Shown piece after piece: positions 43,025 through 52,199 of a stretch of 64,000 nt of DNA. Source of the DNA: Chlorogloeopsis sp. ULAP01. GTDB taxonomy: Bacteria; Cyanobacteriota; Cyanobacteriia; Cyanobacteriales; Nostocaceae. Numbering within the stretch: position 1 is the first letter of the stretch; each line of letters starts with the position of its first letter. A program made the position numbers and the translations under genes. A model generated the notes under the pieces. It was not told where the DNA came from. It ran no database searches and saw only the letters and a program-made list of their open reading frames with translations. The stretch covers positions 146,333 through 210,332 of the forward strand of contig NZ_JAUDRH010000018.1 of NCBI RefSeq assembly GCF_030381805.1, written 5' to 3'.

Positions 43025-44650
43025 ATGAATAGACTACGTATACTTCATCTTGAAGATGCTCCAATGGATGTTGAACTGATTCAGCGAATACTGACTAAGG
43101 GTGGTTTTGAATGTGAAATATTTATGGTAAATTCAGGCTCTGAGTATATTGCCGCCCTTGATGTAAATAGTTTTGATTTAATTTTGTCTGATAGTAGGGT
43201 TTCTGATTTTACTGGATATGCCGCCTTTGAAATAGCCAAAAAAAAATGTCCCAACATACCCTTTATTTTAGTTTCTGCAAATACGAATCCAGAAGAAATT
43301 ACTAATTACCTAAATGAAGGTGTTGTAGACTGCATTAGTAAAAATCAGTTGTGGCAACTTGTACCGATCGCTCGCCGGGCAATTGCCGAGAGTCGCCTTG
43401 AGCAATATAATCAGGCGATGGAGAGACTCGTAAAGGTAGTTCAAGAACTTTCTTTAGCACGTAGCTTAGATGAAATTACGGCAATAGTGCGCATAGCTGC
43501 TAGAGAGCTTACTGGTGCTGACGGAGCTACCTTTGTACTGCGTGAGGGCGATATGTGTTTCTATGCCGACGAAAACGCCATACAACCGTTGTGGAAAGGA
43601 CGGCGTTTTCCAGTGAATATCTGCATTGGTGGCTGGTGTATGCAGCACAAGCAGCAAGTGATTATAGAGAATGTGTATGAGGATGAACGCATTCCCTATG
43701 AAGCCTATAAACCCACTTTTATCAAGAGCTTGGTAATGGTGCCAATTCGTAAAGAAGCACCAATCGGCGCAATTGGTAATTACTGGGCAACACCGCACCT
43801 TGCCACTACCGAAGAAATAGGTTTGATTCAAGCTTTAGCCGATACTACTTCAGTAGCAATAGAAAACATCCAAGTTTATCAAGAGTTAGAAACAAGAGTA
43901 CGCGATCGCACCGCTCAATTGGAAGCAGCCAATCAAGAATTAGAGGCATTTGCTTATACTCTTTCTCACGATTTGCGATCGCCATTGAGTGCGATCGATG
44001 GCTATAGTTCTCTATTGTTAAGTGAATACGGTAACCAACTTGATGAGCGAGCCAAGTTTTTCCTCAACCGCTTGTGTGTTGCCTGTGATCGCATGAACGC
44101 CCAAATTGAGCATATGTTGTCACTACACAAACTCTCACAAACTGAAATTCAACCACAGACAGTAAATCTGAGTCAAATTGCTCAAGAAATTTTAGCAAAT
44201 CTCAAAGCTAACGAGCCTCACCGCCAAGTCGAAACTACAATTCAGGAAGGTTTGGTAGTATATGGCGATTCCATTTTGCTGCGTGTGGTTTTGGAAAACT
44301 TGTTATCTAATGCTTGGAAGTATACTGCCAAACGTAAAGAGGCCAAAATTGAATTTGGTGCTGCTTTAGAATCTGACAGTTTGCCCAAATTTTATGTTCG
44401 GGATAATGGTGCAGGTTTTAACATGAAATACGCTCAAAAACTATTTCGTCCCTTTCAACGAATGCATTCTCAAAAAGAATTTTCAGGTACAGGTATAGGG
44501 CTTACTTCGGTACAGAGGATCATTCAAAAACATGGGGGAAGAATTTGGGCAGAAGCCGCAGTAGATGAAGGGGCGACATTTTATTTTACACTGTCTGAGC
44601 ACAGACGCGGGGACGAGGACAAGGAGTGGAGGGAGGTAAGGAAGTCATAA
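43025..44650 (+). CDS. hybrid histidine kinase, REC-GAF-HisKA-HATPase
   Basis: 541 aa. An N-terminal receiver domain (ILHLEDAPMDVELIQ, phosphoacceptor Asp56 in DLILSDSRV, Lys106 in ISK) is followed by a GAF domain (about 145-285) whose Cys residues (CIGGWC) do not match the DXCF or bilin-lyase patterns I know. Next are the HisKA dimerisation helix with His315 (YTLSHDLRSPLS) and a HATPase domain (NLLSNAWKYTAKR, VRDNGAGFNM, GTGIGLTSVQ). There is no membrane segment, so it senses a cytoplasmic signal. ATG 43025 is preferred over a TTG at 43013. The last 18 codons are repeat-derived. Confidence 0.92.
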   Translation: MNRLRILHLEDAPMDVELIQRILTKGGFECEIFMVNSGSEYIAALDVNSFDLILSDSRVSDFTGYAAFEIAKKKCPNIPFILVSANTNPEEITNYLNEGVVDCISKNQLWQLVPIARRAIAESRLEQYNQAMERLVKVVQELSLARSLDEITAIVRIAARELTGADGATFVLREGDMCFYADENAIQPLWKGRRFPVNICIGGWCMQHKQQVIIENVYEDERIPYEAYKPTFIKSLVMVPIRKEAPIGAIGNYWATPHLATTEEIGLIQALADTTSVAIENIQVYQELETRVRDRTAQLEAANQELEAFAYTLSHDLRSPLSAIDGYSSLLLSEYGNQLDERAKFFLNRLCVACDRMNAQIEHMLSLHKLSQTEIQPQTVNLSQIAQEILANLKANEPHRQVETTIQEGLVVYGDSILLRVVLENLLSNAWKYTAKRKEAKIEFGAALESDSLPKFYVRDNGAGFNMKYAQKLFRPFQRMHSQKEFSGTGIGLTSVQRIIQKHGGRIWAEAAVDEGATFYFTLSEHRRGDEDKEWREVRKS

Positions 44651-44709
44651 GAGTAAATTCTTCCCCATCTTCCCTATCTCCCTCATCTCTTCCTCTCCCA
44701 CTCTTCTTG
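44648..44709. repeat. dispersed pyrimidine-rich repeat, inverted partner of 25612-25684
   Basis: Reverse-complement match to 25612-25684, directly abutting the histidine kinase stop codon. The kinase tail itself (44602-44640) resembles the CAGACGCGGGGAC tandem repeat at 58501. Confidence 0.7.
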
Positions 44710-44796
44710 CTAATCCCTAGTAATTGCTTGACGTATAGACCTGTAAACATTAAAAATTAACCTGCATAACAGTAAAAAATAAGGGGGAAACTGGCA

Positions 44797-46419
44797 GTGG
44801 TTAACCCAGAGATGCCATCTGTGCGAAAAATAGTAGCAAGCCAGATTGTAGCTGTAACCGTATATTCTGACAAAGCTTTAGTTACACGACGGGGTGTAGT
44901 ATTCTTAACAGGACAAGAAACAGAATTAGTAATTACTTCACTGCCAGACACAACAGAAACAGAATCAGTCAGGGTAAGTGGCAAAGGTGAAACCCTAGTG
45001 CGCTTGCTCGAAGCTAAATGCGATCGCATTTTCTCTACAGAACCAGTGGCAGCAAAAGTTGCCCACCTGACTCAGCAAATCCAGCAATTAGAAGCAGAGT
45101 GGCAGCACCTGCAAGCGCAAGTCGAAGCTTTAGCATTGCAGTCTAGCTTTATCCAGGGCTTGTGTGAGAAAACAGAGGAACAATTTTCAATCAGCCTGGC
45201 GCGAAAAAATTTGAGCCTTAGCGAAACTTTGGATTTTCTCAACTTTTTAGGAAGTCAATACACAGAGTATGGTATTTCTACAACTGAGTGTAAAAATAGG
45301 CAAAAAGAATTAGAGCAGCAATTACAAAGTCTTCGCCAGCAGTTGCAAACTTTACAAACACCCCATCCCAAAGAAACTTATAGTTTGAGCGTGGCGATCG
45401 AGCCTGCGGGTGAAGGCGAATTTGAGCTAGAGGTATCCTACATCGTTCATCGTGCCAGTTGGACTCCCCTATACGATTTGCGCTTATGTAGTACAAATAA
45501 TATTGTCAATCTAAGCTATCTGGCAGAAGTAACGCAAAATAGCGGTGAAGATTGGCTTGGTGTTGCTCTTACCCTTTCTACTGCTAAACCAGGATTGGGA
45601 ACACTACCTCCAAAACTAGAACCTTGGTATATTGACGTACCACGCTCAAACCCAGAATTAAGGAGAGTGAGAAGAAGAACACCTATGTTACCTATGACTG
45701 CGGCTGCTCCTGCCAGCGACGCTCCTGAAGGAGAAGACTACGAACTACCAGAGGAAAATTTCATTGCAGCCGAAACAGTTGTCGCAGAAGTCACAAAACA
45801 AGGTAGCGTCGTCAACTTTAAACTGAATGGCAATGGTAACATTCCCAGTGATGGCGCACCACACAAAACCACAATTTTTCAGGATGATTTTCCTTGCCAC
45901 TTTAGTTATATAGCAATGCCACGCTTGGTAAGTTTTGCTTATTTACAAGCTCATGTCAAAAATAACTCTAATGGGGCAACCTTATTACCAGGAAAAGCAA
46001 ATATATTCCGCGACAATATCTTTGTTGGTACAACGAAGTTAGAAAATATTGCACCAGGGCAAGAGTTTAAAGTTAACTTGGGTATTGACGAAGGATTAAA
46101 AATAGAGCGCGATTTAATTGAGCGCCAAGTAGATAAAAAATTGATTGGCAATAACTCTAGAATTATTTATGCATATCGGTTGTTAATTACAAACTTGCTG
46201 ACTCAACAAGTGGATCTGAAATTAACAGAACAATTACCAGTCAGCCGCAGCGAACAAATTAAAGTTCGCCTCCTTCGTTGCAATCCGCAAATTCAACTAG
46301 GAGAAATGGGAAGATTGGAATGGGAGATTACTATTCCTGCGCAAGCCAAACAAGAGATATATTATCAGTTTGCCGTTGAACATCCACCGCAGTTAACAGT
46401 TGTGGGTTTAGATATCTAG
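44797..46419 (+). CDS. MuiA-family (DUF4139) protein
   Basis: 540 aa, matching the mucoidy-inhibitor MuiA family. The N-terminal domain (ASQIVAVTVYSDKALVTRRG) is followed by a coiled coil (about 85-195, LTQQIQQLEAEWQHLQAQVE), then the DUF4139 beta-rich domain (ELEVSYIVHRASWTPLYDLR, YLAEVTQNSGEDWLGVALTL) ending TVVGLDI. Function is unclear; a link to exopolysaccharide was proposed elsewhere. The start is GTG 44797, served by AAGGGGGAAA 7 nt upstream; ATG 44812 is an alternative. Confidence 0.87.
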   Translation: MVNPEMPSVRKIVASQIVAVTVYSDKALVTRRGVVFLTGQETELVITSLPDTTETESVRVSGKGETLVRLLEAKCDRIFSTEPVAAKVAHLTQQIQQLEAEWQHLQAQVEALALQSSFIQGLCEKTEEQFSISLARKNLSLSETLDFLNFLGSQYTEYGISTTECKNRQKELEQQLQSLRQQLQTLQTPHPKETYSLSVAIEPAGEGEFELEVSYIVHRASWTPLYDLRLCSTNNIVNLSYLAEVTQNSGEDWLGVALTLSTAKPGLGTLPPKLEPWYIDVPRSNPELRRVRRRTPMLPMTAAAPASDAPEGEDYELPEENFIAAETVVAEVTKQGSVVNFKLNGNGNIPSDGAPHKTTIFQDDFPCHFSYIAMPRLVSFAYLQAHVKNNSNGATLLPGKANIFRDNIFVGTTKLENIAPGQEFKVNLGIDEGLKIERDLIERQVDKKLIGNNSRIIYAYRLLITNLLTQQVDLKLTEQLPVSRSEQIKVRLLRCNPQIQLGEMGRLEWEITIPAQAKQEIYYQFAVEHPPQLTVVGLDI

Positions 46420-46423
46420 ACTT

Positions 46424-46558
46424 ATATCAAGTTCGCATGATTAGTTATGATTACCATCTTGGTGTTACCCCTCCCTAACCCTCCCCTTGGTAAGGGGAGG
46501 GTACCGTTAGGTGGGTGGGGTGCTTAAAGATTTATAAGTAATTAACTGAACTTGATAT
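46424..46558. mobile_element. 135-bp MITE-like element
   Basis: Ends ATATCAAGTTC and GAACTTGATAT are perfect 11-bp inverted repeats. The centre has the palindrome CCCTCCCCTTGGTAAGGGGAGGG, related to the core of the 111-bp MITEs. No open frame. It begins 5 nt after the MuiA stop. Confidence 0.7.
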
Positions 46559-46688
46559 TATACTGATTCTCTATGAACTTGCACTTAATAAGTATGGGAC
46601 TGACGCAGAATCCCTCTACAATCCTCTTGACTCCGTCTTCCCTGCGTTCTCTGCTGTTTATTATTCCATAGACTCGTGCGAGTCCTCT

Positions 46689-48380
46689 TCAACTTACCAT
46701 TACTTGTGGAGGAGTATAACGCCACAACTGATGCAAACGATTTGCTGGCATATTCAAATACAAAATGTCTCCAGCACTGAGGCTAGTTTCTAGTAAATCC
46801 CAGCCATGAATAGTTTGGTTATTTGTTTCCAAGTATAAAGGTACAAAGTCAGCAGACATAGCTGCATCTCTAACTCTTTGACCGCAAAAGGGATGAGCAG
46901 GTGTAATTAATGTTGCAAAAGCAACCCATAAACTATCGGCTGTAATACCATTACCAAGGATACGCCCCCCTAGAGCAGCAGCCGCAAAAGCTGGGGCAGC
47001 AAGTTCAGCCGGGCTTAGTACTGTTTCAAAGTCAAACACCTGTTGTGCCATACGGGCAAAATCTGGATCTGCATAATGGACAATTACTGGTACTTTTGGT
47101 ATCAATGCTTTGGCTTTGAGGGCAATTTCCAAGTTTGTAGCATCATCGTTGGTAACAGCAATTAGTGCCGCAGCATTTTCTAAATTACTTGCTTTGAGAA
47201 CTTCTGCAAAACTACCATCTCCATGCATGACAGGAATGCCTAATCCGCGAGCCGTATTGACAAATCTATTGTTGGTGTCACGCTCAATGACTATGACATC
47301 ATGCCCACTGGCGTGGAGTTGCTGAACAATTTTGATCCCAATTCCTCCCAAGCCACAGACAATATAATGATGGCGTTGAGGAATCCGGGCTGCATCTAAA
47401 AATTGTTTGAAACGGCTGCCTAAGACAAAATCATTAAGCAGTGCGTAGAAAAGACCAATCACCGCAGCGCCAACCAGCATCATTAATACAGTGAATAATT
47501 TAATGCTACTGGGAGCGTGTTCTACCACTTTATCATTGCCACCCGCTCCCGTAATCATACCGACAGCAAAGTATAAAGCATCAACAACAGAAACAGCTGC
47601 ATCAGAAGAAGTGTAGATAAGTGTAGCGATCGCAATAATTACCAGCAACACGATCGACATTGCCACAACTGCTTCAGCGTGTTTTTGAAAGTGCCGCAGA
47701 CTAGTCAAGATTTTCAGCAATCTAGCAATCATCGATCTGCGGATACAACGAACGCGGGGTTGAGCACCAACAATTAAGCGATCGCCTAGCTGTAACTTTT
47801 GCCCAGACACCAGTGCCGAAACGAGATCCATCTCACCTTCTGCTGGCATATAGTAAATCAGCATCCGCGTGCGATCGTCCCATAACTCACTAATTTTGCG
47901 ATTCAGCCACGGGTGATTTTCATCAACATACTCTTCATGAATAGGCCAAGTTTGCTGAAACAGCTTAATTTGCCCGATCGCTTGGCTTCCTAGTGCTGCA
48001 AAGGTAAAGACAGGTGCCGCTAATCCAGCAACACTCATGCTCAAGTGTTCTGGCACAGCATGATCCAAACGCTCTCCCAAACTCGTGTTAAAGAAGCGAT
48101 TGATAATCCGAATCCGGGGATTAAGCACCCGCGCTTGCATCATAATTCGTAAATTTAGGGCATCATCGCCTCCAGCTATCACTATAGTGTGCGCCTGTTG
48201 AATTCCAGCAGCTTTGAGGGTACTAGCTGCGTGTAAATCGCCAACAATTACATCTCCGGCTCGCTCGCCTGGAAGCGCTTGGTGATGAATGCCGACAACT
48301 AACGCTCCCTGCTGTCTTAGCAAACGAAAGACTTTATATCCTGTGCGTCCTAAACCACAAACAATTATGCGAGGTTTCAT
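46689..48380 (-). CDS. RCK-channel-RCK protein, potassium-channel-like with atypical filter
   Basis: 563 aa. An N-terminal RCK/TrkA-N domain (IVCGLGRTGYKVFRLL) with its TrkA-C part leads to a two-helix pore (membrane segments about 237-257 and 293-318) and a second RCK (IVCGLGGIGIKIVQQL from about residue 339) with TrkA-C. The P-loop reads ITGAGGND at 276-283 where K+ channels have TVGYGD, so K+ selectivity is doubtful. NAD-type nucleotide binding is likely at both Rossmann sites. Stop overlaps no gene; monocistronic. Confidence 0.88.
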   Translation of the reverse strand: MKPRIIVCGLGRTGYKVFRLLRQQGALVVGIHHQALPGERAGDVIVGDLHAASTLKAAGIQQAHTIVIAGGDDALNLRIMMQARVLNPRIRIINRFFNTSLGERLDHAVPEHLSMSVAGLAAPVFTFAALGSQAIGQIKLFQQTWPIHEEYVDENHPWLNRKISELWDDRTRMLIYYMPAEGEMDLVSALVSGQKLQLGDRLIVGAQPRVRCIRRSMIARLLKILTSLRHFQKHAEAVVAMSIVLLVIIAIATLIYTSSDAAVSVVDALYFAVGMITGAGGNDKVVEHAPSSIKLFTVLMMLVGAAVIGLFYALLNDFVLGSRFKQFLDAARIPQRHHYIVCGLGGIGIKIVQQLHASGHDVIVIERDTNNRFVNTARGLGIPVMHGDGSFAEVLKASNLENAAALIAVTNDDATNLEIALKAKALIPKVPVIVHYADPDFARMAQQVFDFETVLSPAELAAPAFAAAALGGRILGNGITADSLWVAFATLITPAHPFCGQRVRDAAMSADFVPLYLETNNQTIHGWDLLETSLSAGDILYLNMPANRLHQLWRYTPPQVMVS

Positions 48381-48922
48381 GAATCGGCAGCATGATGTGC
48401 TTCAAAAAGCTGCATTGTTAAATGAAATATTAAATTAAATTTTTGCTTATCTATGTTGAACGGAACTGTAGCTGAAAACACGATAATTCTAAAATTATAA
48501 TTTGGACAGTACAGATACTAAGTTATCTTGTTTAATTTATTTACCCCTAGTTTTGCTAACTTTATCAAATCTTAGGTATAAATTTAATAAAAAACTGTAT
48601 TTCATTTCTGTATGAAATTCGCTTTACCTAAAAAATAATGTAGATAATTTCTAGAAAAATCTAAATAACTCTACTTGACTTAGCCCAATATCTCGAATTG
48701 ATCGGCTCTTCTTTGAAAAGTTAACCATCAGGAAATGAGAAAAATATACGTAGAGATGGTATACGGATAATCAAGATTTAATAAAGACACGTATTAAACC
48801 TTGTACTTACACTTTTTCTATGTAATTCTATGGAAAGAACAAGTTCAGCAGGTACTGAATTAATCAGTAAACATAATTAAAGTACTTGAAATACTTTTCT
48901 TAATTTGTAATAGGGATTTGAA
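48381..48922. other. non-coding AT-rich gap
   Basis: 540 bp between divergent genes. I found no coding frame, RNA gene or repeat-family member. It should hold the promoters of both neighbours. Confidence 0.5.
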
Positions 48923-49627
48923 ATGAAAATGTTTGCTATGAAATCAAAAATATTACAAGCATCTCTTGGTTTGGCTGCTGCACTCCCTTTAGCTACGGCT
49001 GGAGCTTTTACCTTTGCTAATTCTGCTGAAGCGGCTACTTTCTCTGGTGGTTTTAACTATACTCCTACTGGTGTTCCCTTACCTTCAGTTGTAGTTTCTA
49101 ATAATTCTTTAAAATTTTCTCCTACTTCACCAGCGAATCTTGTACTTTCTGAACAAACAGGAACTTTTGGCCCTGCCTATCCTGACAATCCTGCATTTGA
49201 TATAGCGACAATATATGACGTTAGTTCACCTTTATTCCCAAATACGCTTTTTTTGGATCTTGGTAAATATAATGACAACAGCAATACAACCTCTGACCAA
49301 AAAAATATCTTTGTTCTAGAATCTTTAGAAAATCCTATCTTGTCAAACAATAACGGTGTGACTGGAGTAGTGAATTTTACAGGCTATTTTACAGATGTAA
49401 TTGGATCGTTGAATAAAACTACGGGGAAAGGACACTTAAACTTTTCTGTCGCTAGTAATATTAACTTTAACAATGCTAAAACCCTCTTAGAGCAGGGAAA
49501 ACTCACAGCAAGTTTTACTGGTGTGGCATTTACTACAGTTCCTGAACCAACTGCGTTATTGGGATTAGGACTAACAGGGGCAGTAATGTTTGTATCTCGT
49601 CGTCGAAAAGGCCAGGCAGTCAATTAA
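48923..49627 (+). CDS. PEP-CTERM sorting-domain protein
   Basis: 234-aa exported protein. The signal peptide (residues about 1-37, LGLAAALPLATAGAF...SAEA) is followed by a Ser/Asn/Thr-rich beta-strand body. The C terminus is a PEP-CTERM signal: VPEPTALLGLGLTG, hydrophobic stretch, then SRRRKG. PEP-CTERM proteins are processed by exosortase and often surface-located; no exosortase gene is in this window. ATG 48923 or the ATG at codon 3 or 6 could start it. A strong terminator lies 180 nt after the stop. Confidence 0.88.
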   Translation: MKMFAMKSKILQASLGLAAALPLATAGAFTFANSAEAATFSGGFNYTPTGVPLPSVVVSNNSLKFSPTSPANLVLSEQTGTFGPAYPDNPAFDIATIYDVSSPLFPNTLFLDLGKYNDNSNTTSDQKNIFVLESLENPILSNNNGVTGVVNFTGYFTDVIGSLNKTTGKGHLNFSVASNINFNNAKTLLEQGKLTASFTGVAFTTVPEPTALLGLGLTGAVMFVSRRRKGQAVN

Positions 49628-49807
49628 TTTTTTCCTCAGCCTATAACTAACACATCAAGCCTCCTCAAACTGTTACCAAGCCTGATTCTATATTGAGTAT
49701 TTTGGCTATAGGTACAGTATTGATTGCTTCATTACTCAAAGGCCAACTGCAAAAATCTGCTTCAGAGCAAGCCTTAAACTTACTTAGATTTCTCTTGTAA
49801 AAACTAT

Positions 49808-49842
49808 GTCGTGTCTTCTTAGCAAGACACGGCTATTTTTTA
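49808..49842 (+). terminator. Rho-independent terminator upstream of atpB
   Basis: CGTGTCTT-CTTAGC-AAGACACG stem-loop followed by GCTATTTTTTATTT. It separates the PEP-CTERM gene from atpB; the rest of 49628-50045 contains only the atpB leader. Confidence 0.88.
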
Positions 49843-50045
49843 TTTATATCTATAGCATGGTAGCCTCAATCATTTTAATCTTAGCTTGAGCGCAATTTTG
49901 AAGGCTTAGGCTTAACTATTACTTAACTATCTAAATTTATGCCGAATAGTGGCGTCGTTCAGTGCTACTCTTGAAGATGACATTGCTTAATTCTTAAGCC
50001 TTATACGACCCGATCTGAAATATAGCTTCAATCACTAGACTCAGC

Positions 50046-51494
50046 ATGGTCACCACCGCAGAAAACACAAAAATTGGTTACATTACCCAAATCATTGGTC
50101 CGGTTGTAGACGTCAAATTCCCCAGTGGGAAAATGCCACCTATCTACAACGCTTTGAGCATTAAAGGCACCAACGAAGCCGGACAGGAAGTCTCGGTTAC
50201 TTGCGAAGTACAGCAACTGCTAGGTGACAACCAAGTACGGGCTGTTGCCATGAGTTCCACTGATGGCTTAGTACGTGGCATGGAAGCCGTTGATACCGGC
50301 GCTCCGATTAGCGTACCTGTTGGTAAAGTCACGCTGGGTCGGATTTTCAACGTCCTTGGCGAACCTGTAGACAACAGGGGGCCTGTTAATTCTGAGGAAA
50401 AATTCCCCATCCACCGTCCTGCTCCTAAACTCACTGAACTAGAAACTAAGCCTTCAGTTTTCGAGACTGGGATTAAAGTTGTTGACTTGCTGACTCCCTA
50501 TCGTCGTGGCGGTAAAATTGGTCTATTCGGTGGTGCCGGTGTAGGCAAAACCGTGATCATGATGGAGTTGATCAACAACATCGCTACTGAACACGGTGGT
50601 GTATCTGTTTTTGCTGGAGTGGGTGAGCGCACCCGCGAAGGTAATGACCTTTACAACGAAATGATTGAATCTGGAGTAATCAACAACGACAACCTCAACG
50701 AGTCGAAGATTGCTCTAGTTTACGGTCAGATGAACGAACCACCTGGTGCGAGAATGCGCGTTGGTTTGTCAGGCTTGACGATGGCGGAATACTTCCGTGA
50801 TGTCAACAAGCAAGACGTGCTGTTGTTTATCGACAACATCTTCCGGTTCGTACAAGCTGGTTCAGAAGTGTCCGCGTTGTTGGGACGGATGCCTTCTGCG
50901 GTAGGATATCAGCCAACTCTGGGTACAGACGTTGGTGAACTGCAAGAGCGCATCACCTCTACCAACGAGGGTTCTATTACCTCGATTCAAGCTGTATACG
51001 TACCAGCAGACGACTTAACCGATCCTGCGCCTGCAACCACCTTCGCCCACTTGGACGGAACCACTGTACTTTCTCGTGGTTTGGCTGCTAAAGGTATTTA
51101 TCCGGCTGTAGATCCATTGGGTTCTACCTCCACCATGTTGCAACCCAACATTGTTGGTGATGACCACTACAGCACCGCTCGTGCCGTACAAGCAACTTTG
51201 CAGCGTTACAAAGAACTGCAAGACATCATCGCCATTCTTGGTTTGGACGAGTTGTCTGAAGAAGACCGTTTAACAGTGGCTCGTGCGCGTAAAATTGAGC
51301 GTTTCTTGTCCCAGCCTTTCTTTGTGGCAGAAGTATTCACCGGCTCTCCTGGTAAATACGTGAAGTTGGAAGACACCATCAAAGGCTTCAAGATGATTTT
51401 GTCTGGTGAGTTGGACGATCTACCAGAGCAAGCCTTTTACATGGTTGGCAGCATCGATGAAGCGATCGCTAAAGCCGAAAAGCTCAAAGGTTAA
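50046..51494 (+). CDS. atpB: ATP synthase F1 subunit beta
   Basis: 482-aa catalytic beta subunit of thylakoid/plasma membrane F1Fo ATP synthase. The P-loop is GGAGVGKTVIMM, the catalytic Glu lies in GERTREGNDLY, Walker B is LLFIDNIFRF, and the DELSEED-like motif reads GLDELSEEDRL. The length is standard. atpB is split from the main atp operon and paired with the epsilon gene, as usual in cyanobacteria. Confidence 0.98.
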   Translation: MVTTAENTKIGYITQIIGPVVDVKFPSGKMPPIYNALSIKGTNEAGQEVSVTCEVQQLLGDNQVRAVAMSSTDGLVRGMEAVDTGAPISVPVGKVTLGRIFNVLGEPVDNRGPVNSEEKFPIHRPAPKLTELETKPSVFETGIKVVDLLTPYRRGGKIGLFGGAGVGKTVIMMELINNIATEHGGVSVFAGVGERTREGNDLYNEMIESGVINNDNLNESKIALVYGQMNEPPGARMRVGLSGLTMAEYFRDVNKQDVLLFIDNIFRFVQAGSEVSALLGRMPSAVGYQPTLGTDVGELQERITSTNEGSITSIQAVYVPADDLTDPAPATTFAHLDGTTVLSRGLAAKGIYPAVDPLGSTSTMLQPNIVGDDHYSTARAVQATLQRYKELQDIIAILGLDELSEEDRLTVARARKIERFLSQPFFVAEVFTGSPGKYVKLEDTIKGFKMILSGELDDLPEQAFYMVGSIDEAIAKAEKLKG

Positions 51495-51570
51495 TGGCTA
51501 ATTGTTAATGGTTAATGGCTAATAGCTGTTAGCCATTAGCAAATAACAAAGGACACAGAACGAAAGACAA

Positions 51571-51984
51571 ATGACATTAACTGTTCGTGTAATTTCCCCA
51601 GATAAAACAATCTGGGATGACTCAGCCGAAGAAGTTATTTTACCTAGTACCACCGGTCAACTAGGTATCCTTAGCGGACACGCACCATTGTTAAGTGCCT
51701 TAGATACAGGCGTGATGCGAGTACGCCCCGGCAAAAATCAACAGTGGATACCCATTGCACTGTTGGGCGGTTTTGCCGAAGTTGAACAAGATGAAGTCAC
51801 TATCCTCGTCAATGGCGCTGAACGTGGCGACTCTATTAACCTTGAGGAAGCTCGTACTGCTTATAACGAAGCACAAACCCGCTTAAATCAGGTTGCTCAA
51901 GGCGATCGCCAAGCTCAAATTCAAGCCACCCAAGCCTACAAACGCGCTCGCGCTCGCTTTCAAGCTGCTGGCGGTATGGTATAA
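51571..51984 (+). CDS. atpC: ATP synthase F1 subunit epsilon
   Basis: 137-aa epsilon subunit (atpE in plastid nomenclature). The N-terminal beta-sandwich (LTVRVISPDKTIWDDSAEEV, LPSTTGQLGILSGHAPLLSA) and the C-terminal two-helix hairpin (NLEEARTAYNEAQTRL to KRARARFQAAGG) are complete. It lies 76 nt after atpB across a spacer of TTAATGGCTAATAGC-type repeats. Confidence 0.96.
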   Translation: MTLTVRVISPDKTIWDDSAEEVILPSTTGQLGILSGHAPLLSALDTGVMRVRPGKNQQWIPIALLGGFAEVEQDEVTILVNGAERGDSINLEEARTAYNEAQTRLNQVAQGDRQAQIQATQAYKRARARFQAAGGMV

Positions 51985-52072
51985 ATAGAGACTCTTAATT
52001 TTTACGATGCCTTTGCCAAAATCCGGGTAGGGATTTCATCCCACGGAGGTAGGCTTAGTACTTGTAGCCCCA

Positions 52073-52094
52073 GGCTTCTAGCCTGCGGGCTTTC
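52073..52094 (+). terminator. hairpin after atpC, possible terminator
   Basis: AGCCCCAGGCT-TCT-AGCCTGCGGGCT stem followed by TTCTG. The U-tract is weak, so it may be a dispersed palindrome rather than a true terminator. Confidence 0.45.
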
Positions 52095-52199
52095 TGAATG
52101 TGTATGAACTTTTCTAAAAATTAGAACAAGTTTAAGAATATAGGGAAAATCTTGGTGAAGTAATAACTTAGATAATTAGTTGCCCAAAGGGGCAAAAAT

